Shown here one piece after another: positions 26,840 to 33,880 of a stretch of 64,000 nt of DNA. This DNA is from JACQFK01 sp964619955 (GTDB lineage Bacteria; Planctomycetota; MHYJ01; JACPRB01), in NCBI GenBank assembly GCA_964619955.1, contig CAZUJF010000001.1, positions 304,841 to 368,840 on the forward strand, read 5' to 3'. The translations under genes and the position numbers were made by a program. Each line of letters opens with the position of its first letter. Position 1 is the stretch's first letter. A model generated the notes under the pieces. That model worked only from the letters and a program-made list of their open reading frames with translations. It was not told the origin of the DNA and did no database searches.

Positions 26840-27598
26840 ATGAAACCCAAGGTATCGGCGACGATCATCTGCAAAGACGAGGCGCACAACATCGAGGACT
26901 GCCTCAAGAGCGTGGCCTGGTGCGACGAGATCGTCGTGGTGGATTCGGGCAGCACCGACGGCACCGTCGATCTGGCCAGGAAGTTCACCCCGAAGGTCCT
27001 CTTCAACGCCTGGCCCGGGTACGTCGCCCAGAAGAACTTCGCCCTCGATCAGGCCACGGGCGACTGGGTGATCTCCCTCGACGCCGACGAGCGCTGCACG
27101 CCGGAGTTGCAGGCCGCGCTGGAGCGGGAACTTCCGCAGGCGCCGGCCGATCTGGCGGGTTTCGAGGCGAAACGCCATGTGAAATACCTCGGACGCTGGA
27201 TCGACCACGGCGGCTGGTATCCGGACTGGAAGCTGCGCGTCGTGCGGAAGGGTAAGGCGCGCTGGGGCGGCGTGGACCCCCACGACAAGCTGATCCCCGA
27301 CGGCCCCGTGAAGCGGCTGGAAGCGGACATCCACCACTTCACGTACCGGGACTTCGCCCACCAGATCCGCATCATCAACCATTTCTCCGACGTCGTCGTG
27401 AACGAGTACGTCAAACAGGGGAAGTCGCCCTCGATCCTCCAGGCGGTCTTCCATCCCCCCTGGAAGTTCTTCGAGTGCTACGTCTGGAAGCTGGGTTTTC
27501 TCGACGGCTTCGCCGGCTTCGTGATCGCCGTGGGCTCGGCCTTCTACATCTTCGCGCGCTACGTGAAGCTGTGGGAGAAGGGGGCGCCCCGCCCGTGA
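26840..27598 (+). CDS. WaaE/KdtX-like glycosyltransferase family 2
   Basis: 252 residues. GT2 with the WaaE/KdtX signature: SATIICKDEAHNIEDCLKS at the N-terminus, DEIVVVDSGSTDGTVDLA, DWVISLDADERCTPEL (DxD), GRWIDHGGWYPDWKLRVVRK, and a hydrophobic C-terminal segment (FAGFVIAVGSAFYIFARYV). WaaE adds beta-1,4-glucose to heptose I of the LPS core; KdtX is its homologue next to the Kdo transferase. Predicted cytosolic face of the inner membrane. Its stop overlaps the next GTG start (GTGA), so both transferases are translated together. Start ATG 26840 has no strong Shine-Dalgarno and is close to the AT-rich promoter. Confidence 0.85.
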   Translation: MKPKVSATIICKDEAHNIEDCLKSVAWCDEIVVVDSGSTDGTVDLARKFTPKVLFNAWPGYVAQKNFALDQATGDWVISLDADERCTPELQAALERELPQAPADLAGFEAKRHVKYLGRWIDHGGWYPDWKLRVVRKGKARWGGVDPHDKLIPDGPVKRLEADIHHFTYRDFAHQIRIINHFSDVVVNEYVKQGKSPSILQAVFHPPWKFFECYVWKLGFLDGFAGFVIAVGSAFYIFARYVKLWEKGAPRP

Positions 27599-29520
27599 GC
27601 CGAGCGGACATCAGCGTCATCGTCGTCAACTACAACGGCGCCGGGTACATCGAGCCCTGCCTGTCTTCGGTCCCGGAGACGATGCCGCTGATCATCGTCG
27701 ACAACGGCTCGCGGGATGCTTCCTTGGAGCGCTTCGCGACGGCCTTCCCCAAGGCCCGGGTCGTCGCCAGCGGCGTCAACGGCGGGTTCGCGCGCGGCGT
27801 GAATCTCGGCGTGGCGGAAGCGTCGACGACCTATGTCTGCCTCCTGAATCCGGACGCCCGCCTGGAGAAAGGCGCCCTGGAGGCGCTCGCCTCCCACCTG
27901 GACCAGCATCCGGAAGCGGGCATGGTGGCGCCGCAGCTCCTGCACGAGGACGGGCGTCCCCAGCACTCGTTCGACAATTTCCCGTCGCTCGCCACGGCGT
28001 TCCTGAACAAGAGCCTGCTGCGGCTCCTGAATCCCTCGAGATTCCCCAGCAAGCGGCAGGTGTTCACGGAACCCCGGGAGGTGGAGTCCGTCATCGGCGC
28101 CTGCCTCATGGCGCGGCGCTCCCTGTTCCGGCAGATCGGCGGCCTGGACGAGGAGTATTTCCTCTTCCTGGAGGAGACGGACGCCTGCCTGAAAGCCTGG
28201 AGGGCCGGCGCGAAGGTGGTCTTCTTTCCGGGCGCGAAGGTGGTGCACCTGCAGGGGCGCGCGAAGGACAAGGTCCGCATCCGGGCGCGCATCGAATACA
28301 CGCGCTCGCTGTTCAAGTTCTTCCGCAAGAACCGTCCCTGCCAGTGGCTGCCGCTGCGGATCCTCTTCCCCCTCAAGAACCTCCTGGAGTTCGTGTTCCA
28401 GGCGCCCGCGGCCGTGACGCCGAAGGGGCGGCGGCGCTGGATCGAGACGGCGGCGCTGCTTGGGTGGCAGCTCGCGGGCGCGCCGAAAGGGTGGGGGCTC
28501 TCGCGGGCCCGCGAACCGCGCTCGCTGCGCCTGAGCGACGGCACCTGGGTGCTCGAAAGCCATGCGGAAGCGTTCAATCAGTTCAACGAGAAGCGGCGCT
28601 CCCAGAAGCTGATCGAGGAGACCGACGGGAAGCGGCGTTTGGAGTTCACGTCCGCCGGCCGCACGTATCTGATCAAGGTCTACAAGACCCGCGGCTGGGC
28701 CCGCTTCAGGACCTGGCTCTTCGGCGGACGCCCCTCGCACGAACGGGACATGACGCTCGCGCTCCTGGACCGGGGCATTCCGATCGCGCCGGTCGTGGCG
28801 ATCCGCGAACGCGGGGGCGATCCCTGGCTGGCCGTCGAGAAGCTCGAGGGAGCCCGGACGGTGCAGGAGATCCTGCTCGACGCGAACACGCCGGAGTCCC
28901 GCCGACGGGGTCTGCTCCGGGATTACGGCCGTTTCGTGCGGAGGCTCTTCGACGCCGGCGTCTGGCAGTACGATTTCAATCCGACCAACGTGCTGGTCCA
29001 CGAGGGCCGGCTGCTCCTCATCGACTTCGAGCGGATGCGCCTCCATGCAGGCCGCACGCCGGAGTCCGAGCGGACGTATCTCTTCTCGAAAATGCAGCGC
29101 ATTCCCGCGCTGAGCCGGAGTTCCCGGCTGCGCTTCTTCCTCGCCTACCTGGAGGCCGACGCGAAGGCCCGGCGGACGTGGAAGAGCCAGGCCCGCGCCG
29201 TCCTGAAGCGGCAGGTCGTGCAGCAGGAGGCGGATTCCGGGCGTGCGGAGCAGCGCTGCTTGGAAGACAACCGGGACTACGGCCTCGTGAAGAACGGGGA
29301 GATCGTGGCCCATTATTGGAAATGGCGCCCGGAACGCACCGGCGGGTTGAAGGAGGCGGAAGTCGCCGCCTTCCTGAGCGCACCCGAGCAATGGGTCGCG
29401 GAAGATCACCCGGAGGCGTTGAAGGCCTGGGTCGAGGCCTGCCGGAGCGGAGCGCAGCCCCTGGCGGTGCTGCTCCCCAAGGGCGGGCCCGCCGGGCGCC
29501 TGATCCGGAAGCGGCGTTGA
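27595..29520 (+). CDS. GT2 glycosyltransferase fused to a Kdo/InaA-type LPS kinase
   Basis: 641 residues from GTG 27595 (GTGA overlap with the previous stop). Residues 1-310: rhamnosyltransferase-like GT2 (DISVIVVNYNGAGYIEPCL, PLIIVDNGSRDASL, GVNGGFARGVNLG, LLNPDARLEKGAL, GGLDEEYFLFLEETDACL). From about residue 350 a kinase-like domain of the lipopolysaccharide kinase (Kdo/WaaP/InaA) family: TYLIKVYK (ATP Lys), a catalytic loop WQYDFNPTNVLVHEG and metal-binding LLIDFERMRLH. The C-terminal region to the stop is unassigned. It would join sugar transfer and core phosphorylation in one chain. Known WaaP/KdkA kinases are usually separate proteins. Confidence 0.85.
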   Translation: MSRADISVIVVNYNGAGYIEPCLSSVPETMPLIIVDNGSRDASLERFATAFPKARVVASGVNGGFARGVNLGVAEASTTYVCLLNPDARLEKGALEALASHLDQHPEAGMVAPQLLHEDGRPQHSFDNFPSLATAFLNKSLLRLLNPSRFPSKRQVFTEPREVESVIGACLMARRSLFRQIGGLDEEYFLFLEETDACLKAWRAGAKVVFFPGAKVVHLQGRAKDKVRIRARIEYTRSLFKFFRKNRPCQWLPLRILFPLKNLLEFVFQAPAAVTPKGRRRWIETAALLGWQLAGAPKGWGLSRAREPRSLRLSDGTWVLESHAEAFNQFNEKRRSQKLIEETDGKRRLEFTSAGRTYLIKVYKTRGWARFRTWLFGGRPSHERDMTLALLDRGIPIAPVVAIRERGGDPWLAVEKLEGARTVQEILLDANTPESRRRGLLRDYGRFVRRLFDAGVWQYDFNPTNVLVHEGRLLLIDFERMRLHAGRTPESERTYLFSKMQRIPALSRSSRLRFFLAYLEADAKARRTWKSQARAVLKRQVVQQEADSGRAEQRCLEDNRDYGLVKNGEIVAHYWKWRPERTGGLKEAEVAAFLSAPEQWVAEDHPEALKAWVEACRSGAQPLAVLLPKGGPAGRLIRKRR

Positions 29521-29578
29521 TTCCGGGAACACGGAACGGTCCGAGTCGGTACTATTCCATGAGGTTAAGGAGATCCCC

Positions 29579-30520
29579 GTGAAACATTTGAAGCAGGCGG
29601 CCCTCGCGGCCGTGCTGCTCGTGGCGGCGGCGGGCGCGGCCCGCGCGCAGAGCCTCGAGGAGAAGCGCGATCAGAAGCTGGCCTCGGCGTTCATGAAGAA
29701 GGCGCCCTGGCTCAGCGACTACGACGCCGCGCGCGCGGAGGCGAAGAAGTCCGGGAAGGCGATCTTCGGATACTTCACGCGATCCTATTCGCCCTGACCC
29801 CCTTGCCTGCAGCTGGAGGGCGGCGCCCTCCTGACGGACGAATTCGCGAAGTTCGCCGAGAAGTACGTGATCTTCTGTCACATCACGACCCAGATCCAAG
29901 GGGAGAAGCACGGCAACCTGCTCTCCGAGAAGGGAGGCCAGGGCTTTCCCCATATCGTGTTCATGGACTCCGAGGGCCAGGTCCTGGCGGAGCACGCGGG
30001 GGCGCGCAGCGCCGCCGGGTTCTCCCAGACGGGCGAGAAGGCCACGCAGTTCCTCGCGCTCCGCGAAAAGGCGGCCAAGGGCGACAAGGAAGCGCAAGGC
30101 GACCTGCTGGTGCAGCAGCTGGCGCTCGGGCATCTGAAGGCGGACGATGTCGAGAAGAAGGCCGCTGGGCTGAAGCTCAGCGACGACCAGAAGAAGGCGC
30201 TCGAGGAGGCCCTGGCCAACGCCCGGATCCTCGAAATCGCCCGCAGCCTCACGAGCGAGGCCGAAGCCAAGAAGGCCGGCAAGACCTACTTCGAGATGCA
30301 CAAGGCCGGAAAGCCGGCGCCCACGCACGACGACGCGATCCAGGCCTACTGGATCCTGATGATGGGTCACGCCGAGGAGGCGAAAGCGGCGGACGTCTTC
30401 GAGACCGCGCTCCAGGCGCTCAAGGCGAAATTCGGCTCCGCCCCGCAGGCGGCCGCCTTTTTCAAGAAGCAGGATGCCACGCTGGAACGGCTGAAGGCCG
30501 AGAAGCCCGAGAAGAAATAG
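29579..30520 (+). CDS. Selenocysteine thioredoxin-like exported protein (in-frame TGA)
   Basis: Read through the TGA at 29795-29797 this is one 313-residue protein. Start GTG 29579 has AAGGAG 6 nt upstream; signal peptide MKHLKQAALAAVLLVAAAGAARAQS. Around the TGA the sequence is GYFTRSYSP-U-PPCLQLEGG, so Sec73 and Cys76 form a UxxC redox pair at the place of the CxxC of a thioredoxin fold; then FAKFAEKYVIFCHITTQ, and the cis-proline block GFPHIVFMDSEG. A helical C-terminal half follows (LKLSDDQKKALEEALAN). The frame downstream of the TGA is clean for 240 codons with GC-rich codons like the genes around it, which argues against a pseudogene. A hairpin follows the TGA at 29815. Likely exported disulfide or peroxide chemistry; partner unknown. 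Ends at TAG 30518-30520. Confidence 0.87.
29815..29831 (+). promoter_or_regulatory. Predicted bacterial SECIS hairpin, thioredoxin-like gene
   Basis: GGAGGGC (29815-29821), loop GGC, GCCCTCC (29825-29831): a perfect 7-bp stem. The loop begins after 24 nt from the TGA and starts with G. Published bacterial SECIS models require an apical loop with a G in its first two positions 16-37 nt after the UGA; this fits. No experimental data. Confidence 0.75.
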
Positions 30521-30527
30521 CCCGGAA

Positions 30528-30559
30528 GCAGCCCGGCGGGACATCTTCCGCCGGGCTGC
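30528..30559 (+). terminator. Strong hairpin between the two selenoprotein genes
   Basis: Perfect 12-bp stem GCAGCCCGGCGG (30528-30539) with CCGCCGGGCTGC (30548-30559), loop GACATCTT, 7 nt after the TAG stop. No T-tract follows (CCCCGGG), so it may pause or end transcription weakly, or protect the 3' end. It suggests that the two genes have separate transcripts. Confidence 0.55.
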
Positions 30560-30625
30560 CCCGGGTCATCTCCAGTGCCTCCCGATGTTGCGCAACGATT
30601 CCGGACGATCCATCGTTAGACGCAT

Positions 30626-31297
30626 ATGAAAACTCTGTTCCTTGCCGTCGCTCTGCTGGCCCCGGCGCAGAAGGATCCCGCTTCGACGAAAGAGGCGATG
30701 AAGCCCATCCAGCTGCTCGTGGGGGAATGGAAGTCCCAGGTCGAGCCCGAGGATGGCAGCGGCGCCTGGGAGGAGACCCACAAGTGGGAGTACAAGATCG
30801 AGAAGGACTCCTTCGCGCTGGAAGCGATCATCCTCGAGGGCAAGAAGTACAAGAGCGGCGTGCTGTCGTACGACCTCAAGAAGAAACTTTACCGCTTCGA
30901 GGCCGTGAAACTCGACGGCAAGACCACGACCTTCGAGGGAAAGCTGACGGGCAAGGAACTCTCGCTCGACGAAGTCGTCCCGGGCGAAGCCTCGACCCAG
31001 GAACGCTTCCTCTTCAACCTGCTCCGTGACAATCGCATCCTCATGAACGTCGAAAAGCGCGAGGGCGGGAAGAAGACCTGGCTGACCACGCACAGCTACG
31101 CCGCCACCAAGCAGGGCGTGCCCTTTGCCCGCGCCGAAGGACCCAAGTGCGTGGTGACGGGCGGCTCGCCCCAGTCCGAGGTCAGCTACAAGGGGAAGAC
31201 CTACTACGTCTGCTGAGGGACCTGCAAGAAGGAATTTCTGGCGGAGCCGGAAAAGATCCTGACGATCGCCCGCAAAGAGGGGTGGATCAAAGAGTAG
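30626..31297 (+). CDS. Selenoprotein: DUF1579-like domain plus YHS/TRASH-like motif with Cys-Sec (in-frame TGA)
   Basis: Reading TGA 31214-31216 as selenocysteine gives 223 residues ending at TAG 31295-31297. Signal peptide MKTLFLAVALLAPAQ. Residues about 22-165 are a beta-barrel of DUF1579/lipocalin-like type (KPIQLLVGEWKSQVEPEDG, YKSGVLSYDLKKKLYRF). The C-terminal 50 residues are a metal/thiol-binding YHS/TRASH-like region: GPKCVVTGG (Cys175), VSYKGKTYYVC-U-GTCKKEFLAEPEKILT (Cys196, Sec197, Cys200). Homologous domains normally have YYFCC..C, with a Cys exactly at the Sec position. Stopping at TGA would remove the FLAEPEK helix. A 3-nt loop hairpin follows at 31235. Function probably metal or thiol capture; unproven. 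Confidence 0.87.
31235..31253 (+). promoter_or_regulatory. Predicted bacterial SECIS hairpin, YHS-like gene
   Basis: TTTCTGGC (31235-31242), loop GGA, GCCGGAAA (31246-31253): 8-bp stem with one T-G wobble. The loop begins after 26 nt from the TGA and starts with GG. The other hairpin 130 codons upstream of the second gene start, in the thioredoxin-like gene, has the same geometry. An alternative weaker hairpin AGAA/TTCT (31227-31239, loop GGAAT) also exists. Confidence 0.72.
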
Positions 31298-31305
31298 TGG
31301 TTCGA

Positions 31306-31361
31306 CCAACTGCATTCCGTAGTTTGCCCGCAGCGGCGGGCACCTACGGAATGCGAGTTGG
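31306..31361. terminator. Bidirectional hairpin between selenoprotein and SpoU genes
   Basis: CCAACTGCATTCCGTAG (31306-31322) pairs with CTACGGAATGC-G-AGTTGG (31344-31361), 17 bp with one bulged G; inside is a second stem GCCCGC/GCGGGC (31326-31341). The stop of the convergent methyltransferase is inside the right arm. It can fold from either strand and separates the two transcripts. Confidence 0.7.
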
Positions 31362-32099
31362 CTCACCACCAGCCCGCTGCCGGGCGACTTCCGAAAGCAG
31401 CACGGCGGCGCTCGCGCCCACGTTGATGCAGTCCCAGTCCGGCGCCATCGGGATGTAGATCACGCCTTTGCAGGCCTTCAAGACGGGCTCGCTGACCCCG
31501 CGCGGTTCGCCGCCCAGCACCAGACAGACGGGCTTGCGGTAATCCAACAACGCGTAGTTGCGGCGCTCGCCATGGATGTGGGCCGCGTAGGCATTCATCC
31601 CCGCCAGAGCGGCCGCTAGGTCGGGCACGGGATGCAGCCGCACGAAGAGCGCCGCGCCCATGGACACGCGGACGGAGCGCCGCAGCCAGGGCGATGCCGT
31701 GCTGGGGCCAATGAGGACCCCATCCACGCCGAACGCCGCGCAGGTCCTCAGCACGGCGCCCACGTTCTCCGCATCCACCAGCCCGTCGAGAGCGACGTGG
31801 AAGGTGCCCGTGAGGGGCGGGGAGGGAGGGATGCGTCCCAGCGCCATCAGCCCTTGATGCAGGCGGTAGCCCACCAGCTCGGCGAGGGTCTGGAGGGGCG
31901 CCAAGGCGACGTCGACGGAGTCGGGGATGGGCAGCCGCTCCGCCCATTCGGGCGTGCAGAGGATCCGCTCCACGGGGGTCGTCTGCAGCATGCGGCGGAC
32001 GACGCGCTCGCCGTCTCCGATGAACGTGCCTTCGGGCTGCAGTCGGCCCCGGAGGGTGCTGAAGAGGGCGAGGTCTTCGTCGGTGGCTTGGCGGAACAC
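31344..32099 (-). CDS. SpoU/TrmH-family RNA 2'-O-methyltransferase
   Basis: 251 residues from GTG 32099. SPOUT-fold motifs: NVGAVLRTCAAFGVDGV, LVLGGEPRGVSEPVLKACK, IYIPMAPDWDCINVGAS and AAVLLSEVARQ; N-terminal domain about 1-95 is RNA-binding-like (GERVVRRMLQTTPVERIL). It methylates a ribose in tRNA or rRNA with SAM; the exact target is not visible. A -10-like TATAGT (revcomp of 32106-32111) lies 6 nt before the start, so the message may be leaderless. The gene lies between the convergent selenoprotein and the candidate small RNA. Confidence 0.85.
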   Translation of the reverse strand: MFRQATDEDLALFSTLRGRLQPEGTFIGDGERVVRRMLQTTPVERILCTPEWAERLPIPDSVDVALAPLQTLAELVGYRLHQGLMALGRIPPSPPLTGTFHVALDGLVDAENVGAVLRTCAAFGVDGVLIGPSTASPWLRRSVRVSMGAALFVRLHPVPDLAAALAGMNAYAAHIHGERRNYALLDYRKPVCLVLGGEPRGVSEPVLKACKGVIYIPMAPDWDCINVGASAAVLLSEVARQRAGGEPTRIP

Positions 32100-32144
32100 G
32101 GAGCTACTATACGGTTTTCGGTTAGATTCGGCTCCCGAGCGGGC

Positions 32145-32223
32145 ACTCAGGCGATGTCTCGTCCAAAGAGACCATCACCCGATCGAAGCCGGCTCCCTGC
32201 AAGGGGACCGGCTTTGTTTTCTT
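32145..32223 (+). ncRNA. Candidate small RNA with terminator, + strand
   Basis: The 122-bp gap between two minus-strand genes has two + strand hairpins. First: GGCGATGTCTC (32150-32160) with GAGACCATCACC (32168-32179), loop GTCCAAA. Second: AAGCCGG (32186-32192) with CCGGCTT (32208-32214), inner TCCC/GGGG pairs, followed by TTTGTTTTCTT, a good intrinsic terminator. No + strand coding gene reads into it within about 850 bases, so it may end a small transcript. The 5' end and promoter are not certain; no known RNA family is recognised. Confidence 0.45.
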
Positions 32224-32506
32224 ACCAGACTTCGCCGGTGAAGGCGTCCGCCTGGGCGGATTCCGCGCCGCGCGGCGCCGTCGGATGCGTGAGGCCCCGC
32301 AGGCGGCCGCAGGGGAGGGGAAGCGAGGGCAGCGCCCCCCAGGCCCGGAGCCAGAGGATGGCGGGCGGCTTGGGGGCGGGCGCGGGCACCGGTACGGGGG
32401 CGGGCCGCGGCGACGGCTCCTCGAACGAGGCGCTGACCGAAGCCGCCATCAGATTGGCCAGCGTCAGGCTTGAAAGACCGGCGAGAAAGACCCAGCAGTT
32501 CTTCAT
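32222..32506 (-). CDS. Small secreted proline-rich protein
   Basis: 94 residues from ATG 32506 with a G-rich Shine-Dalgarno-like GGGGGTGG just upstream. Signal peptide MKNCWVFLAGLSSLTLANLMAASVSAS, then a proline/alanine-rich stretch (PSPRPAPVPVPAPAPKPP). No domain is recognised. The short length and low-complexity region make it less certain than its neighbours; it is kept because the signal peptide and start are convincing. Confidence 0.45.
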   Translation of the reverse strand: MKNCWVFLAGLSSLTLANLMAASVSASFEEPSPRPAPVPVPAPAPKPPAILWLRAWGALPSLPLPCGRLRGLTHPTAPRGAESAQADAFTGEVW

Positions 32507-32605
32507 ACCACCCCCAGCTCTGAACCCGCTGAGCTTATCGTCCAAATCCCGCCGGGACTGTGACCCGGGTTTCCGATTTTCGGCGGGGCCGCTATACTGC
32601 GGCGA

Positions 32606-33880
32606 ATGTCGGGCGTTTGCGTCATCTGCGTCGTGGGACTGAGTCCCGGACTGCTCCCCCACGCGCGTCGTATTTCCGAACTGGGGAAGGCCCGGCCCTG
32701 GAAGAGCCCGCTTCCCGCGGTGACGTGCACCTCCCAGGCCACGCTGCTCACCGGGCTTCCGCCCTCGCGCCACGGCATCGTGGGCAACGGATGGCTCTTC
32801 CGGGACACGCAGGAGATCCGCTTCTGGCAGCAGTCGAATTCCCTGATCGAGGGCGAGAAGCTTTACGTCCCGGGCTCGACCGCCAAGATGTTCTGGTGGT
32901 TCAACCAGGGCGCCGCGGTGGAATGGTCGGCGACCCCGAAACCGCATTACGGCTGCGACGGCTCCAAACAGTTCGGCATCCTGGACCAGACCGGCTGCGA
33001 TCTCGAACGGAATCTCGGGCCCTTTCCGTTCCCCTCCTTCTGGGGTCCGAAGGCAGGGCTTCCGTCGAGCGACTGGATCGCCCGCGCCGCCGCCCGCGTC
33101 ATCCGGGAACGCAAGCCGCGGCTCTCCCTGGTCTACCTGCCGCACCTCGACTACGACTATCAGCGCTCCGGACCCGGGAATCCCGACCGCGTCCGCGAGG
33201 CGGACGCCTGTGCGGGCCTCGTGATCGACGCCGCCCGGGAAGCGGGGCAGCAGATCGTCGTGCTTTCCGAGTACGGCCTCGTCCCCGTCTCGAAAGCGGT
33301 CCATCTGAACCGGGAGCTGCGCCGCCGGGGCTGGCTTGCCGTGCGGGACGGTCCCTACGGCGAAATGCTCGACACGTACGCCTCGAAGGCGTTCGCGGTG
33401 GCGGATCACCAGCTGGCGCACGTGTACGTGCGGGGGCTGCCACTTGCGGAGGTCCGCGCCGGCCTGAAGGACGTGGCGGGACTCGAGCGCCTCGCCGATC
33501 CCGCGGAGCTGGAGCTGGATCATCCGCGCTCGGGAGAGCTGATCGCCCTCGCGAAACCCGACGCCTGGTTCGCGTATCCCTACTGGCTCGACGACGAGCG
33601 CGCTCCGGATTTCGCGCGTACCGTCGACATCCACCGCAAGCCCGGATACGATCCCTGCGAACTCTTCCTGACCTCGGCGCCCCGGGCCGCGCTGAGGCTG
33701 CTTCAGAAGAAGCTCGGGTTCCGTTATCGCATGGACGTCATCCCGCTCGACGCTTCGCTGGTGAAGGGAAGCCACGGGCTGAGGCCGGCGCCGGCGGACG
33801 GGCCGCTGATCCTGGGTCCGGGGGAGCCCCCCGAGGACATGAAAGGCTTCAAGGATTACCTCCGAGGACTGCTCCGGTGA
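32606..33880 (+). CDS. Alkaline-phosphatase-superfamily phosphodiesterase (nucleotide pyrophosphatase type)
   Basis: 424 residues. Motifs of the type I phosphodiesterase/nucleotide pyrophosphatase branch: VCVICVVGLSPGLL at the N-terminus, PAVTCTSQATLLTGLPPSRHG with the nucleophile Thr, GNGWLF, LVYLPHLDYDYQRSGPG (His and Asp metal ligands), VLSEYGLVPVSKAVH and DVIPLDASLVKGSHG. It resembles the phosphodiesterase of eboABCDEF operons, but no other ebo gene is present. TATACT (32593-32598) lies 7 nt before ATG 32606. Its stop overlaps the hemE start (GTGA). Confidence 0.78.
   Translation: MSGVCVICVVGLSPGLLPHARRISELGKARPWKSPLPAVTCTSQATLLTGLPPSRHGIVGNGWLFRDTQEIRFWQQSNSLIEGEKLYVPGSTAKMFWWFNQGAAVEWSATPKPHYGCDGSKQFGILDQTGCDLERNLGPFPFPSFWGPKAGLPSSDWIARAAARVIRERKPRLSLVYLPHLDYDYQRSGPGNPDRVREADACAGLVIDAAREAGQQIVVLSEYGLVPVSKAVHLNRELRRRGWLAVRDGPYGEMLDTYASKAFAVADHQLAHVYVRGLPLAEVRAGLKDVAGLERLADPAELELDHPRSGELIALAKPDAWFAYPYWLDDERAPDFARTVDIHRKPGYDPCELFLTSAPRAALRLLQKKLGFRYRMDVIPLDASLVKGSHGLRPAPADGPLILGPGEPPEDMKGFKDYLRGLLR

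Noticed and set aside
29579..29797. A truncated pseudogene ending at the TGA before the UPPC motif
   Set aside because: The downstream frame is long, clean and has the conserved thioredoxin block, and the TGA is at the active-site Cys; Sec is the better reading.
32560..33876. N-terminal extension of hemE
   Set aside because: This frame overlaps the phosphodiesterase in another frame and has no family similarity; GTG 33877 gives the normal HemE length.
32606..33880. Part of an eboABCDEF operon
   Set aside because: Only a phosphodiesterase of that type is present; no other ebo genes are adjacent.
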